Assembly: GCA_964401685.1 (NCBI GenBank)
Contig: CAYNZH010000003.1
Span: 1-64,000, forward strand
DNA: 64,000 bases
Reading direction: 5' to 3'
DNA from: DASRQK01 sp964401685
Lineage (GTDB): Bacteria; Bacteroidota; Bacteroidia; Sphingobacteriales; Sphingobacteriaceae
Both the position numbers and the translations under genes were made by a program. Under the pieces are notes generated by a model. The model saw nothing but the letters and a program-made list of their open reading frames with translations, did no database searches and was not told the DNA's origin. Shown in pieces: positions 44,921-53,990 of this stretch. Numbering within the stretch: position 1 is the first letter of the stretch; every line of letters starts with the position of its first letter.

Positions 44921-45630
44921 TGCAACTTACTTTTATTTCGAACCTCCTCGACCAATAATAATTTGACCTCATCGATCAAACGATCCACCTCTTTGCGATG
45001 ATTGACGTCGTAGTACCCGCGGATGCGCCGCTTGGAATCTACAAGGATAAGGGATGAGCTGTGTATAAACGCTGCATCCCTGGAGGTGTCCTGGAGCGCA
45101 TCGACTAAAAAATATTCTCTAGCGATTTTCATCACCTGCCCCGGTCCGTCAGTGGCAAAATGCCATTTCTTGGTCGATGCATCGTACTGCTGACTATACT
45201 CCAGCAACACAGCAGGCGAATCATAGGCACTATCAACACTAAAGGTATACAAATTCACAGCGGGATTTGACTGGAAGCGAGTAGCCACCCGGTCCATCTC
45301 GTCGTTCATGTGCTTGCAAAAGGTTTCGCAACGGGTATAGAAAAAATTGACCACAGCAATCCCCGAATTATCGGGCAGGAAATCCAAGGTTTCGGCGTTG
45401 GCGTCCGTCAACTGAAAATCCGGGATCGTATGATATAAGGTATCAGGAATCTGTTCGCCCATTCGGCTGCTAAAAGTTCCTGTCAACGTTTTTTCACCGT
45501 AAATAGGTAGCGGCCTGTACCTGTTCTCCCCCTCTTTCTCTAGCAAATAATATAAAAAACCTGGCAAAACCAAAATGGCAGCCAGGATTGCAATATTTAC
45601 AAATTTTCCCTTTTTGGGTTTATTATTCAT
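44917..45630 (-). CDS. SCO1/SenC family copper chaperone for cytochrome oxidase
   Basis: Membrane-anchored thioredoxin-fold protein that delivers copper to the CuA centre of subunit II. The 237 residues have an N-terminal span (VNIAILAAILVLPGFLYYLL). Copper-binding Cys101 and Cys105 lie in FFYTRCETFC, and the third ligand is His190 in FIHSSSLILVD. All three ligands are conserved. It lies 2 bp downstream of the subunit IV gene in the oxidase operon. Confidence 0.95.
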   Translation of the reverse strand: MNNKPKKGKFVNIAILAAILVLPGFLYYLLEKEGENRYRPLPIYGEKTLTGTFSSRMGEQIPDTLYHTIPDFQLTDANAETLDFLPDNSGIAVVNFFYTRCETFCKHMNDEMDRVATRFQSNPAVNLYTFSVDSAYDSPAVLLEYSQQYDASTKKWHFATDGPGQVMKIAREYFLVDALQDTSRDAAFIHSSSLILVDSKRRIRGYYDVNHRKEVDRLIDEVKLLLVEEVRNKSKLQ

Positions 45631-45632
45631 AT

Positions 45633-46016
45633 TTATGGATTAGGCCACCAAGGGTATTCATTGTAGTGGAGTTTTAAATATGCCCCTTCAATAAGCATTA
45701 GCACTATAAAATAAACGATAAAGAACATGGACAAGGTAATTACCCCGATAAACACTCGTTTCTCAAACTTTAAGTGCATGAAATACGCCACAATGTAATA
45801 GGCTTTGACAAGCGTCAATAGAATATAGACCGTATTAACAGCCAATCCCTTCTCAATATGACCTGGGTGAACCAAAGCTAAAGCAATAAAAAACTCAAGA
45901 CCGGTCAAAAACAACAGGTAAAAGAAAACGCGCCAAATCTTGCCCTTGGTCATGTCTTGTGCATGAGGTTCGTCCACGTTATGATCGATTGCGTTATCGT
46001 GCTGATGTGTTGCCAT
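45633..46016 (-). CDS. cytochrome c oxidase subunit IV-type small membrane protein
   Basis: The 127-residue protein has a His/Asp-rich cytosolic N-terminus followed by three hydrophobic spans (FFYLLFLTGLEFFIALALV, VYILLTLVKAYYIVAYFMHLKFE, FFIVYFIVLMLIEGAYL). This is the COX4_pro/CyoD-like pattern of an accessory oxidase subunit. Identification depends partly on its position between subunit III and sco. Confidence 0.88.
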   Translation of the reverse strand: MATHQHDNAIDHNVDEPHAQDMTKGKIWRVFFYLLFLTGLEFFIALALVHPGHIEKGLAVNTVYILLTLVKAYYIVAYFMHLKFEKRVFIGVITLSMFFIVYFIVLMLIEGAYLKLHYNEYPWWPNP

Positions 46017-46051
46017 AATAGTGATAGCTTATTATATTAGAAATATTAAAA

Positions 46052-46780
46052 TTAAACCAGATAAAAGAAGGTAAATACAAATACCCACACCAAGTCAACA
46101 AAGTGCCAGTAAAGACCTACTTTTTCGACCATCAAATAAGTTCCTCTACGCTCAAATGTACGCGCAAGAGTCATACCTAAAATGGTAATATTCAAAATCA
46201 AACCAATAGTCACGTGCAATCCATGGAATCCCGTAATAGTAAAGAACAGATTGGCAAACTGCAGGGCAGAAACTTCTGAAATGCCCTTGGTGAAGAAAGG
46301 TTCGAGCGTCACCTCGGGCGGTACTCCTTCCTGCGTAGGAATCGTCCCAAACCAGAAACCTGTGTGATGCAAATGGCTCCACTCCAGCGCTTGGCATCCA
46401 AGAAACAAAACACCGCCCAGAATAGTCCACAACATCCACTTGATAACTTCCTGCCTGGCGTTTCTGTGTCCAGCCTCTACGGCAAGTACCATAGTGACCG
46501 AACTCATGATCAGTATAAATGTCATTATTCCGACAAAGACCAGCGGATATCCGCTTTCGGCTATAAACGGTATGGATTGAAACACTTTGTCCGGGTCAGG
46601 CCAGGCAATATGTGCAAAACGCTGTGCACCATAATAAACCAAAAAAGCCGAAAAAGTAAATGAATCCGACACCAGGAAGAACCACATCATGATCTTTCCG
46701 TACTCCACATTGAACGGAGACTTTCCACCACTCCATGGACCGGTTTTTACCTTGTCTAATTGCGATACCGTTGTACTCAT
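46052..46780 (-). CDS. cytochrome c oxidase subunit III
   Basis: Integral subunit III of 242 residues from the ATG at 46780 (MSTTVSQLDK); a TTG six bases upstream is an unlikely alternative. It has the standard family features: GKIMMWFFLVSDSFTFSAFLV, an extended loop with FGTIPTQEGVPPEV, and the late ITGFHGLHVTIGLILNI and YWHFVDLVWVFVFTFFYLV segments. It follows a second, shorter subunit III paralogue 22 bp upstream. Confidence 0.94.
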   Translation of the reverse strand: MSTTVSQLDKVKTGPWSGGKSPFNVEYGKIMMWFFLVSDSFTFSAFLVYYGAQRFAHIAWPDPDKVFQSIPFIAESGYPLVFVGIMTFILIMSSVTMVLAVEAGHRNARQEVIKWMLWTILGGVLFLGCQALEWSHLHHTGFWFGTIPTQEGVPPEVTLEPFFTKGISEVSALQFANLFFTITGFHGLHVTIGLILNITILGMTLARTFERRGTYLMVEKVGLYWHFVDLVWVFVFTFFYLV

Positions 46781-46802
46781 TGTCAAAACTTATTAAGCGT
46801 AA

Positions 46803-47381
46803 TTATTGATTCAAAAGTAAAAAAACATAAATATAAATCCACAATATATCGAGAAAATGCCAGAATATACTAGCTAATTCCATTCTGAATATGTTTCTCG
46901 ATGAAGAGATCTTGCCCCTCACTCCAAATAATGCCCTCAGTAACACGAGCAATCCGGCTATAATGTGGGCCAGGTGCATACCCGTGAAAATATATATAAA
47001 AGACTGTGAAGCATTGGTGTTGATAAAGTAAACGCCTCTTTCCGTTAAAACACTCCAGGACTCTACTTGAATGATAAAAAAACCGATACCTAAAAGAATG
47101 GTCGCAACCAAAAAGGCAATCTGCTTTTTATGCTCCAACTTCTGGGCGGCTTTATTTGCCAAAAACATGGTACCGCTACTCAATAAAATAAGCACAGTAC
47201 TGTAGATAAAGGCGTTCGGAAGAAGCGTCTTCAATCCTTTATCTACCCCGCCCTGAGTATATACGATAAAACCGCTGGACAATGCAGCGAACATCATAAA
47301 CATACCAATCATTCCCAGCCAAAGGCTGAACTTTTTGGCTTTCCTGTGAGCGGTCTCTTCTATATTAGACGACTGAACCAT
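46803..47381 (-). CDS. second heme-copper oxidase subunit III family protein
   Basis: The 192-residue protein has five hydrophobic spans and the subunit III signatures FSLWLGMIGMFMMFAALSSGF, IFTGMHLAHIIAGLLVL and FWHFLDILWIYIYVFLLL. It lacks the large loop of the longer paralogue next door. Two subunit III genes in tandem are common in Bacteroidota aa3 clusters. Whether both enter one oxidase or one is an assembly factor cannot be told here. Confidence 0.9.
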   Translation of the reverse strand: MVQSSNIEETAHRKAKKFSLWLGMIGMFMMFAALSSGFIVYTQGGVDKGLKTLLPNAFIYSTVLILLSSGTMFLANKAAQKLEHKKQIAFLVATILLGIGFFIIQVESWSVLTERGVYFINTNASQSFIYIFTGMHLAHIIAGLLVLLRALFGVRGKISSSRNIFRMELASIFWHFLDILWIYIYVFLLLNQ

Positions 47382-47383
47382 GG

Positions 47384-48373
47384 TTATAAGGCGATAAAAT
47401 CAAACAATAAGACCAGCTGTATGATTGGCAAATAAAAAAACGAAGTAAACATCACTTTTCTGGCAAAGACCGTTTCGCAGCTTATAAACAATTTAAGTGC
47501 GTACCAACAAAACAACAGACCGGCTAATATCGATACCCCTCCGACAAAATACCCGCCGAAACCGAAATACAAGGGAAGAAGGCTCACCGGAATCATAAGA
47601 ATCGTGGTGATCAAGACCATAAAAGAGGAAATCTTATCCTTTTTCTTGGTCGGCAACAAGCGGAAACCAGCCTTGCTATAATCCTCGTCCATAACCCAGG
47701 CCAGACTCCAAAAATGTGGAAACTGCCAGATAAACTGGATGACAAACAGCACCAGCGGAATGATCAATATCACATCCGGATTTTGCTGGCTATAGGTCAG
47801 TAGGTCAGCTTGCGTAAATGCAGCGTAGTACCCTATCAGTGGAGGCAACGCTCCAGGAAAGGCACCAACAAACACGGCAATAGGCGATTTCTGCTTCAGC
47901 GGCGTGTAGAAAAAGGCATACAAAAACAAAGAAGCGACCGAAATCAGCCCTGCTATCAGATTGAGAGAAACCAGGCTATACGTGCCCAAAATTCCCATCA
48001 GCAAACTCAAAACCAGGGCCTGCCCCGTGTTCATTCGCCCTGAGGGAAGAGGCCTGTCCTTGGTCCTTTCCATCAATTTATCCAAATCCTTCTCGATAAT
48101 CTGATTGAAACCATTGGCAGATCCAGTGACGAGAAAGCCTCCAAAAGTAAGTATCAGCCAATTAATCCAGAGAATATCTCCCTGTTGCTTGCTTCCGATC
48201 AAAAATGCGATGGACGCCGAAAACACCACGGTCATGGTCAAGCGAAATTTGATCAGCTTCTTGAAATCTGACACAAATAGCTTGACACCCTCCAGCTTAC
48301 CTGCGACCACGGGATGTGGAACAGCAACTGGACCGTCAATGTCTTTTTTAAAATTTCTATTATTAACACTCAT
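47384..48373 (-). CDS. ctaB: protoheme IX farnesyltransferase (heme O synthase)
   Basis: UbiA-type membrane prenyltransferase that converts heme B to heme O. The 329 residues hold the first aspartate-rich motif in NGFNQIIEKDLDKLMERTKDRPLPSGR, the second region in WQFPHFWSLAWVMDEDYSKAGF, and about nine spans. The product feeds heme A synthase encoded directly upstream (17 bp gap). The gene is also called cyoE. Confidence 0.95.
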   Translation of the reverse strand: MSVNNRNFKKDIDGPVAVPHPVVAGKLEGVKLFVSDFKKLIKFRLTMTVVFSASIAFLIGSKQQGDILWINWLILTFGGFLVTGSANGFNQIIEKDLDKLMERTKDRPLPSGRMNTGQALVLSLLMGILGTYSLVSLNLIAGLISVASLFLYAFFYTPLKQKSPIAVFVGAFPGALPPLIGYYAAFTQADLLTYSQQNPDVILIIPLVLFVIQFIWQFPHFWSLAWVMDEDYSKAGFRLLPTKKKDKISSFMVLITTILMIPVSLLPLYFGFGGYFVGGVSILAGLLFCWYALKLFISCETVFARKVMFTSFFYLPIIQLVLLFDFIAL

Positions 48374-48390
48374 AACTCATTCAGGTCTCA

Positions 48391-49437
48391 TTACCTGGAA
48401 ACTCTACCCAACAATAATACTAAATAAAACTGTGCGCCAAAAAGCAAGCTCGCCAACACTAAGTGACTGGTTTGCATGACCGGAGGCACCTCAAAATGAT
48501 ACATCGCGTATCCCGTTACAAATTGCGTCCCAATCAAAATCAACACCACATTGGAGTAAAAACTCTGGTGTGTGCTTTTGCCAAACCGCGAGCGGATGAG
48601 GAAAAAAAGAATCAAGACCACCACTGCGGACACATAGGCCAATGTCCTATGAATATCCAGCGAGCCGCCAAGATTTCCAATCCATTCGGAGCGCGCGAGG
48701 TTAGCGGATGAAAAGCCATCAATGTGTTCCCGCACCTCTGTACCGAAAATCACCTGGAGAATCACAAGCACCAAACTGAGCAAAGCCAGCCAGCGCACGA
48801 CTCCCGCAGAGTGATGGACAACTAGATCCCTATCCCTGTATGCCCTCGCTTTGAAGTAGGTGTAAATACTGATCGCGACAATGATAAGCGCTAACATCAT
48901 ATGCACCGTAATTAGCCAAGGCATAAGATTGGTAGAGACCACGATAGAACCTAACCACCCTTGCAAACCAACCAGGAAAACATTGATCACACTCCAAACG
49001 AAGATGGATTTTTTGATCCTAAAATAAGTAAACGCAAAGAACGCACTCAATATTAACAGAAACCCGGTAATGACGCCCACAATCCTGTTGATAAACTCCG
49101 TCCAGGTCTTTGCGGCATTAAAATCCTCGTGAACTAAAATCGAAGGATCGTGCTTTATCTGAGCTGCAAGCTCCATATACCCGAATGCTTCCAAAATCTT
49201 CGCAAAACGCTCATTTTTTGCTTTGCGACCCTCGATGTAGTCCTCTTCGTAGTTCGGAGGCAACTGGCTCTCGCTTACGGGAGGGATAATCATCCCAAAA
49301 CATTTGGGCCAATCCGGGCATCCCATTCCCGATCCTGTACTCCGAACAACTCCCCCTGCCGTGATCACCAAAAATAGTGAGATGATCGTCAGTCTATTGA
49401 ATAATAAAAATCTTTTTTCAGCAGCGGGAAACATCAT
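48391..49437 (-). CDS. ctaA: heme A synthase (COX15/CtaA family)
   Basis: Oxidises heme O to heme A for the aa3 oxidase. The 348 residues form two four-span halves. Conserved features are GGVVRSTGSGMGCPDWPKCFG with the cysteine pair of the first loop, and several histidines at span ends (FINRIVGVITGF, ITVHMMLALIIVAISIY, LDIHRTLAYVSAVVV). It lies 6 bp after the coxA stop, indicating co-translation with the subunit that needs heme A. Confidence 0.95.
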   Translation of the reverse strand: MMFPAAEKRFLLFNRLTIISLFLVITAGGVVRSTGSGMGCPDWPKCFGMIIPPVSESQLPPNYEEDYIEGRKAKNERFAKILEAFGYMELAAQIKHDPSILVHEDFNAAKTWTEFINRIVGVITGFLLILSAFFAFTYFRIKKSIFVWSVINVFLVGLQGWLGSIVVSTNLMPWLITVHMMLALIIVAISIYTYFKARAYRDRDLVVHHSAGVVRWLALLSLVLVILQVIFGTEVREHIDGFSSANLARSEWIGNLGGSLDIHRTLAYVSAVVVLILFFLIRSRFGKSTHQSFYSNVVLILIGTQFVTGYAMYHFEVPPVMQTSHLVLASLLFGAQFYLVLLLGRVSR

Positions 49438-49443
49438 ATTTTA

Positions 49444-51333
49444 TTAGAGATCCGTTTTTTCAGCCTGTTGTTCAGCAGGCTTATTAGCCAGATCCCATTC
49501 TCTTTGTATTTTTTCCGCCTCTTCATTTCCTTCAAAATCATGAGGCAAATTCGAACTCATTGTTTCTGAAAATGGAACAGTTTGCGGTATGAAATCATCA
49601 TGGTGACCAGGCTTACTATAATCATAGGGCCAGCGATGTACCGTCGGAATCTCACCTGGCCAGTTACCATGAATATGTTTAACCGGAGTAGTCCACTCCA
49701 ACGTGTTCGACTTCCAAGGATTCTGAGGTGCTTTCTTGCCATACCAGATCGACGAGAAAAAGTTATATATGAACGCGATCTGCGCCAATCCACCTACGAT
49801 AGCTGCCCAAGTAATCATCTGATTCACGGAAACCCATTTATCCATAAATGCAAATTCGGTAAAGGCATAGTATCTTCTCGGAACCCCGTCTATACCCATA
49901 AAGTGCATAGGGAAAAATACTAAGTAAGCCGCGATAAATGTCAACCAAAAGTGAAGATAGCCGAGTCTGACATTCATCATGCGCCCAAACATTTTAGGAT
50001 ACCAATGATAAACACCGGCAATCATTCCAAAAATAGAAGCCGAACCCATGACCAAATGGAAGTGGGCAACAATAAAGTAAGTATCGTGAATGGAAATGTC
50101 CAAAGCCGCATTACCCACATAAAGCCCGGTCAAACCACCGGATACGAAGAAGGACACCAATCCGATAGCAAACATCATTGCCGGAGTAAAACGAATATTT
50201 CCCCGCCACAGCGTAGCTAAATAATTAAATGCCTTGACCGCAGAGGGAACCGCGATGATCAACGTCGTGATCATAAATACCCCTCCGAGAAATGGATTCA
50301 TCCCGGTGACAAACATGTGGTGACCCCAAACAATAAAGGAAAGTACAGTGATACCAACAAGGGAATAAACCATCGCATGGTAACCGAAAATAGGCTTACG
50401 AGAATTGGTAGAAATAATTTCCGATGTCAGACCCAATGCCGGCATGACGACAATGTACACCTCGGGGTGCCCCAAAAACCAGAACAAGTGCTGGAACAAA
50501 ATCGGACTACCACCTTCATTCGGCAAAATTTGACCTTGGACGACCAAATCCGAAAGATAAAAACTCGTTCCCGCACCACGATCGAAGATCAAGAGTACAA
50601 CTGCAGACACCAAAACGGGGAAGGAAAGCAACCCTACAATTGCGGTCAAAAAGAACGACCAAATAGTCAAAGGCATCTTCCAAAGGTCCATACCTTTGGT
50701 ACGCAGGTTCAGTACCGTACTGATATAGTTGACACCGCCCAAAATCTGGGAGATAATAAACAAAACCATTGATATCAACCACATGGTCATACCCGTCGCT
50801 GAACCACTGATTGCTGTAGGAACTGCCGATAAAGGCGGATAAATCGTCCAACCCGCACTCGCAGGTCCACTCTCAACGAAAAACGACCCCAACATGATGA
50901 TACAGGCTACAAAGAAGAACCAGTACGACAGCATGTTCATAAAGGGCGAAGCCATATCCCTAGCACCTAACTGATAAGGAATCAGGAGATTGCTAAACGT
51001 TCCACTCAAACCCGCCGTCAGGACGAAAAACACCATAATGGTACCGTGAATGGTCACCAAAGCAAGGAAAAAATCTGGACTGATTCTTCCGCCTTCTGCC
51101 CATTTGCCCAGAAACACCTCCAGAATAGGGAAGTCAGTTTCCGGCCAGGCAAGTTGGATACGGAACAATATGGATAAAAGCAGCGCAAAAACAGCCATGA
51201 AAATACCTGTAATCAAAAACTGCTTTGCGATCATCTTATGATCCTGACTGAAAATATACTTCGTCAGAAACGTTTCCTTATGATCGTGGGAATCATGAGA
51301 TCCATCGCTATGAGATACTATTGTAGTTGACAT
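49444..51333 (-). CDS. coxA: cytochrome c oxidase subunit I (aa3 type, heme-copper)
   Basis: Catalytic subunit with the heme a / heme a3-CuB centre; reduces oxygen to water while pumping protons. The 629 residues have twelve or more spans. The CuB-ligand and cross-linked Tyr motif is GHPEVYIVVMPALG, followed by VWGHHMFVTGM, and the heme histidines lie in HDTYFIVAHFHLVMG. The Glu of HPEVY points to the A1-type D-channel. The N-terminus is His-rich (MSTTIVSHSDGSHDSHDHKE) and the C-terminal tail is acidic. Located 27 bp after coxB. Confidence 0.97.
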   Translation of the reverse strand: MSTTIVSHSDGSHDSHDHKETFLTKYIFSQDHKMIAKQFLITGIFMAVFALLLSILFRIQLAWPETDFPILEVFLGKWAEGGRISPDFFLALVTIHGTIMVFFVLTAGLSGTFSNLLIPYQLGARDMASPFMNMLSYWFFFVACIIMLGSFFVESGPASAGWTIYPPLSAVPTAISGSATGMTMWLISMVLFIISQILGGVNYISTVLNLRTKGMDLWKMPLTIWSFFLTAIVGLLSFPVLVSAVVLLIFDRGAGTSFYLSDLVVQGQILPNEGGSPILFQHLFWFLGHPEVYIVVMPALGLTSEIISTNSRKPIFGYHAMVYSLVGITVLSFIVWGHHMFVTGMNPFLGGVFMITTLIIAVPSAVKAFNYLATLWRGNIRFTPAMMFAIGLVSFFVSGGLTGLYVGNAALDISIHDTYFIVAHFHLVMGSASIFGMIAGVYHWYPKMFGRMMNVRLGYLHFWLTFIAAYLVFFPMHFMGIDGVPRRYYAFTEFAFMDKWVSVNQMITWAAIVGGLAQIAFIYNFFSSIWYGKKAPQNPWKSNTLEWTTPVKHIHGNWPGEIPTVHRWPYDYSKPGHHDDFIPQTVPFSETMSSNLPHDFEGNEEAEKIQREWDLANKPAEQQAEKTDL

Positions 51334-51360
51334 ATTTCCTTAAAATATCTTTTTACAAAA

Positions 51361-52680
51361 TTACAAGTTATTGAAAGCCGTTTGATTGGCTGCAAATTCC
51401 TTTTGAACATCCTCATTGAAGAAGAAAGTCTGCTCGGTCAGCCATTGCTGATATTCCTCTTCAGAAACAACGCGCACCCTTTTTTGCATATTATAGTGAG
51501 CGTTACCGCAAATCTTGTTACATAACATCACAAAATCATAGGTTTGATCGTCCATTTTATCTCTCATTTCCTGTGTAGTCATCGTCGGCGTAAACTGGAA
51601 ATAAGTCGTCATTCCCGGAACAGCATTGATCTGAACCCGGAAATCAGGAATATAAAATGAGTGAAGCACGTCTTTTGACTGAATATGGAAGCGGACTGAC
51701 TGATTTACCGGGATGACAATTTCACCACCAAGCAGATCATCCAGACTCGCATTATCAGTAAAATCTATCCCATAAGGATTCAAGGGTGTGGTCATGCGGT
51801 AATCGCGCTTGCCTATCACACCATCCCTGCCCGGATATCTCACTGTCCAGGTAAATTGCTCACCTAATACTTCAATCTGAATCGCACTCTTTTGTAGATC
51901 TTCGGGCACATTGGTGATGCTCCTCCAGGTAAAGAAGCCGAACAAAACCAAAATCGTCAGAACGATCGCCGGCACAATGGTCCAGACCATTTCTATCGCG
52001 TTGTTGTGTGGATAAAAATAGGCCTTTTTATTAGGTTTCATACGGTAAGCGTATGAAAACGAGAACAACAAAATGTGAATCAAAATCAGCACGAAGGTCG
52101 TAATGATGGTCGTAATGATAAACATGACGTCGATCCGTTGTCCATGTTCCGTCACTGCTGCCCTGTAGGCCATACTGCCGTGGTTGACATACGACCAGTA
52201 AACACCGTAGAGGAAAATGGGCAGGGCAATCAAAAGCAAGGTCGCCTGGAGATTGTTTCCAGCCAGCGGGTTGTAACGGCCATTTAACTTGGACGTCATT
52301 TCATAAATGCTATACACCTTGCCGATAATCGCAATGACGACACAAATCAAAAAGATCATCAGCAAGCCATAAAAGAAATTCTTGTAGGCCTGTGGATCGA
52401 TTCCGCGCTCCTCTTCGGCCTGCGCAGCTGATGCTGAAGCTGTGGACGAAGCCCCACCGCCGCCTGCGGTACTCACGGTTGCCGCTGCTGTAGATTCCTC
52501 GGCATTGCCCAGAGAATCAGCCTGCGCAACCTCCGCGGCTACGGTATCCACCACAGTTTCTGTCGTATCTTGATTGCGTACCACCTGTGCCGATGCCGTC
52601 AGGCTAAAGGTCAGGAACAAACACAAAGCCAGCACCCCCCCTGGCAAGGATCTCAATTTGATATGTTTAAAAATGCTCAT
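51361..52680 (-). CDS. coxB: cytochrome c oxidase subunit II with CuA domain
   Basis: Electron-entry subunit. The ATG at 52680 (MSIFKHIKLRSLPGG) opens a signal peptide and gives 439 residues; an upstream ATG at 52713 adds a poor extension. After the signal comes an Ala/Ser/Thr/Gly-rich low-complexity stretch of about 50 residues. Three hydrophobic segments follow, then the CuA cupredoxin domain. CuA ligands are the His of VLHSFYIP and Cys387, Cys391, His395 and Met398 in CNKICGNAHYNM. Residue 389 is Lys where most subunits II have Glu (CSEIC). No heme c domain is fused. Encoded just downstream of actF. Confidence 0.95.
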   Translation of the reverse strand: MSIFKHIKLRSLPGGVLALCLFLTFSLTASAQVVRNQDTTETVVDTVAAEVAQADSLGNAEESTAAATVSTAGGGGASSTASASAAQAEEERGIDPQAYKNFFYGLLMIFLICVVIAIIGKVYSIYEMTSKLNGRYNPLAGNNLQATLLLIALPIFLYGVYWSYVNHGSMAYRAAVTEHGQRIDVMFIITTIITTFVLILIHILLFSFSYAYRMKPNKKAYFYPHNNAIEMVWTIVPAIVLTILVLFGFFTWRSITNVPEDLQKSAIQIEVLGEQFTWTVRYPGRDGVIGKRDYRMTTPLNPYGIDFTDNASLDDLLGGEIVIPVNQSVRFHIQSKDVLHSFYIPDFRVQINAVPGMTTYFQFTPTMTTQEMRDKMDDQTYDFVMLCNKICGNAHYNMQKRVRVVSEEEYQQWLTEQTFFFNEDVQKEFAANQTAFNNL

Positions 52681-52727
52681 TTTACTAAATATCGCGATTT
52701 CCGAATAACCCAATTAAAAATTCAAAT

Positions 52728-53963
52728 TTAAATCTGATGATGAAGGCTCTCCTGCAACAATGGATGTTTCGCCGGAGCCAGGGAATGCTTCCCTAATTTG
52801 TTCATCACTAAAAATACAAATAACCCTACAAAACCTATTGCTGTTCCAATCTCGATCCAGCCAAATCCACGGTTCAATTCAACTGTGCCTGGCATAATCA
52901 TGATATAAAAATCCAACCAGTGGCCCAAGAGCAACAGAATGGAAACGAACAACATCAAGTTTAATTTACGCTTCACGTCCCTGTCCATCAGAATGAGTAA
53001 CGGAGCCACAAAGTTAATCAATACATTTAACCAAAACCAGGGTTTGTACTCAGGTTCCCATCTTTTGTAAAAATAAACGGTCTCCTCCGGAATATTGGCA
53101 TACCAGATCAGGATAAATTGCGAGAACCAAACATAGGTCCAAAAAATAGAAAATCCAAAGATCAGTTTACCCAAATCGTGGACGTGGTTTTCGTTCACCC
53201 ATTTAAAATAACCCTTTTTAATCAAAAGCACGAGGATAACAGTGATCGCACAAAGTGAGCTCACCCACATCCCAGCAAAATTGTACCAGCCGAACATGGT
53301 CGAGAACCAGTGGGCTTCAAGTGACATCACCGTATCAAAGGTCCAAATCGGGCTGGTGAAGCCGAAAATGACCAAGAAGATGGCCGAAAGTGTGATGCTC
53401 TTCTTATGTGACTTCAAGCTGCCTTGCAAATCTTCATTGTAAGAATACTTCGCTAGCATCCATCCAATAACGCTGTAAGTCCCCATAAAAGCGACCTGAC
53501 GAACGATAAAACCAGGGGCGTTGAGAAATGCAACCTTACCAGCAACAAGCGCATCGTAGTTAGGGCTATTCGGATCGGTTATACCTTCTACATACCAGTG
53601 ATGGTAGAGATTTCCCGAAAAGAGGCCGGCAACACATATGCCCAACAAAATAATCGAAGCGATAGGAAGTACGCTGGACATGGCCTGAGGAATGCGAACA
53701 AATCCGGCGGACCATGACGATTGCGTCACATATTGAATGGCAACAAAACAGGCTGCTGCTGCACACACACAGGTGAAATAATAAGCCATGAGCAGCAGAT
53801 TGGCAAAAGTGCGCTCGACCGTGATATGATCGTTTGAAAGCAATCCTAAACCAATCGCAATCAAACCAACAGCCAAAGCAACCAAACTCAAGGCTTTTGC
53901 TTTTCCGCCAAACTCATACCGTTCATTAAAATTGTAATCGTGATGATGACTGTGAGTTCCCAT
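52728..53963 (-). CDS. actF: alternative complex III membrane subunit ActF
   Basis: Polytopic inner-membrane subunit of the quinol:cytochrome c oxidoreductase called alternative complex III. The 411 residues start with a His-rich cytosolic end (MGTHSHHHDYNF) and have about ten spans (LSLVALAVGLIAIGLGLL, FSIFWTYVWFSQFILIWYANIPEE, NVLINFVAPLLILMDRDVKRKLN). ActF is an NrfD-like relative of ActC that lacks a proven quinol site. Encoded between actE and coxB, completing the act set. Confidence 0.93.
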   Translation of the reverse strand: MGTHSHHHDYNFNERYEFGGKAKALSLVALAVGLIAIGLGLLSNDHITVERTFANLLLMAYYFTCVCAAAACFVAIQYVTQSSWSAGFVRIPQAMSSVLPIASIILLGICVAGLFSGNLYHHWYVEGITDPNSPNYDALVAGKVAFLNAPGFIVRQVAFMGTYSVIGWMLAKYSYNEDLQGSLKSHKKSITLSAIFLVIFGFTSPIWTFDTVMSLEAHWFSTMFGWYNFAGMWVSSLCAITVILVLLIKKGYFKWVNENHVHDLGKLIFGFSIFWTYVWFSQFILIWYANIPEETVYFYKRWEPEYKPWFWLNVLINFVAPLLILMDRDVKRKLNLMLFVSILLLLGHWLDFYIMIMPGTVELNRGFGWIEIGTAIGFVGLFVFLVMNKLGKHSLAPAKHPLLQESLHHQI

Positions 53964-53990
53964 TTATGTAAACTAAATTCTGTTTGCTAT

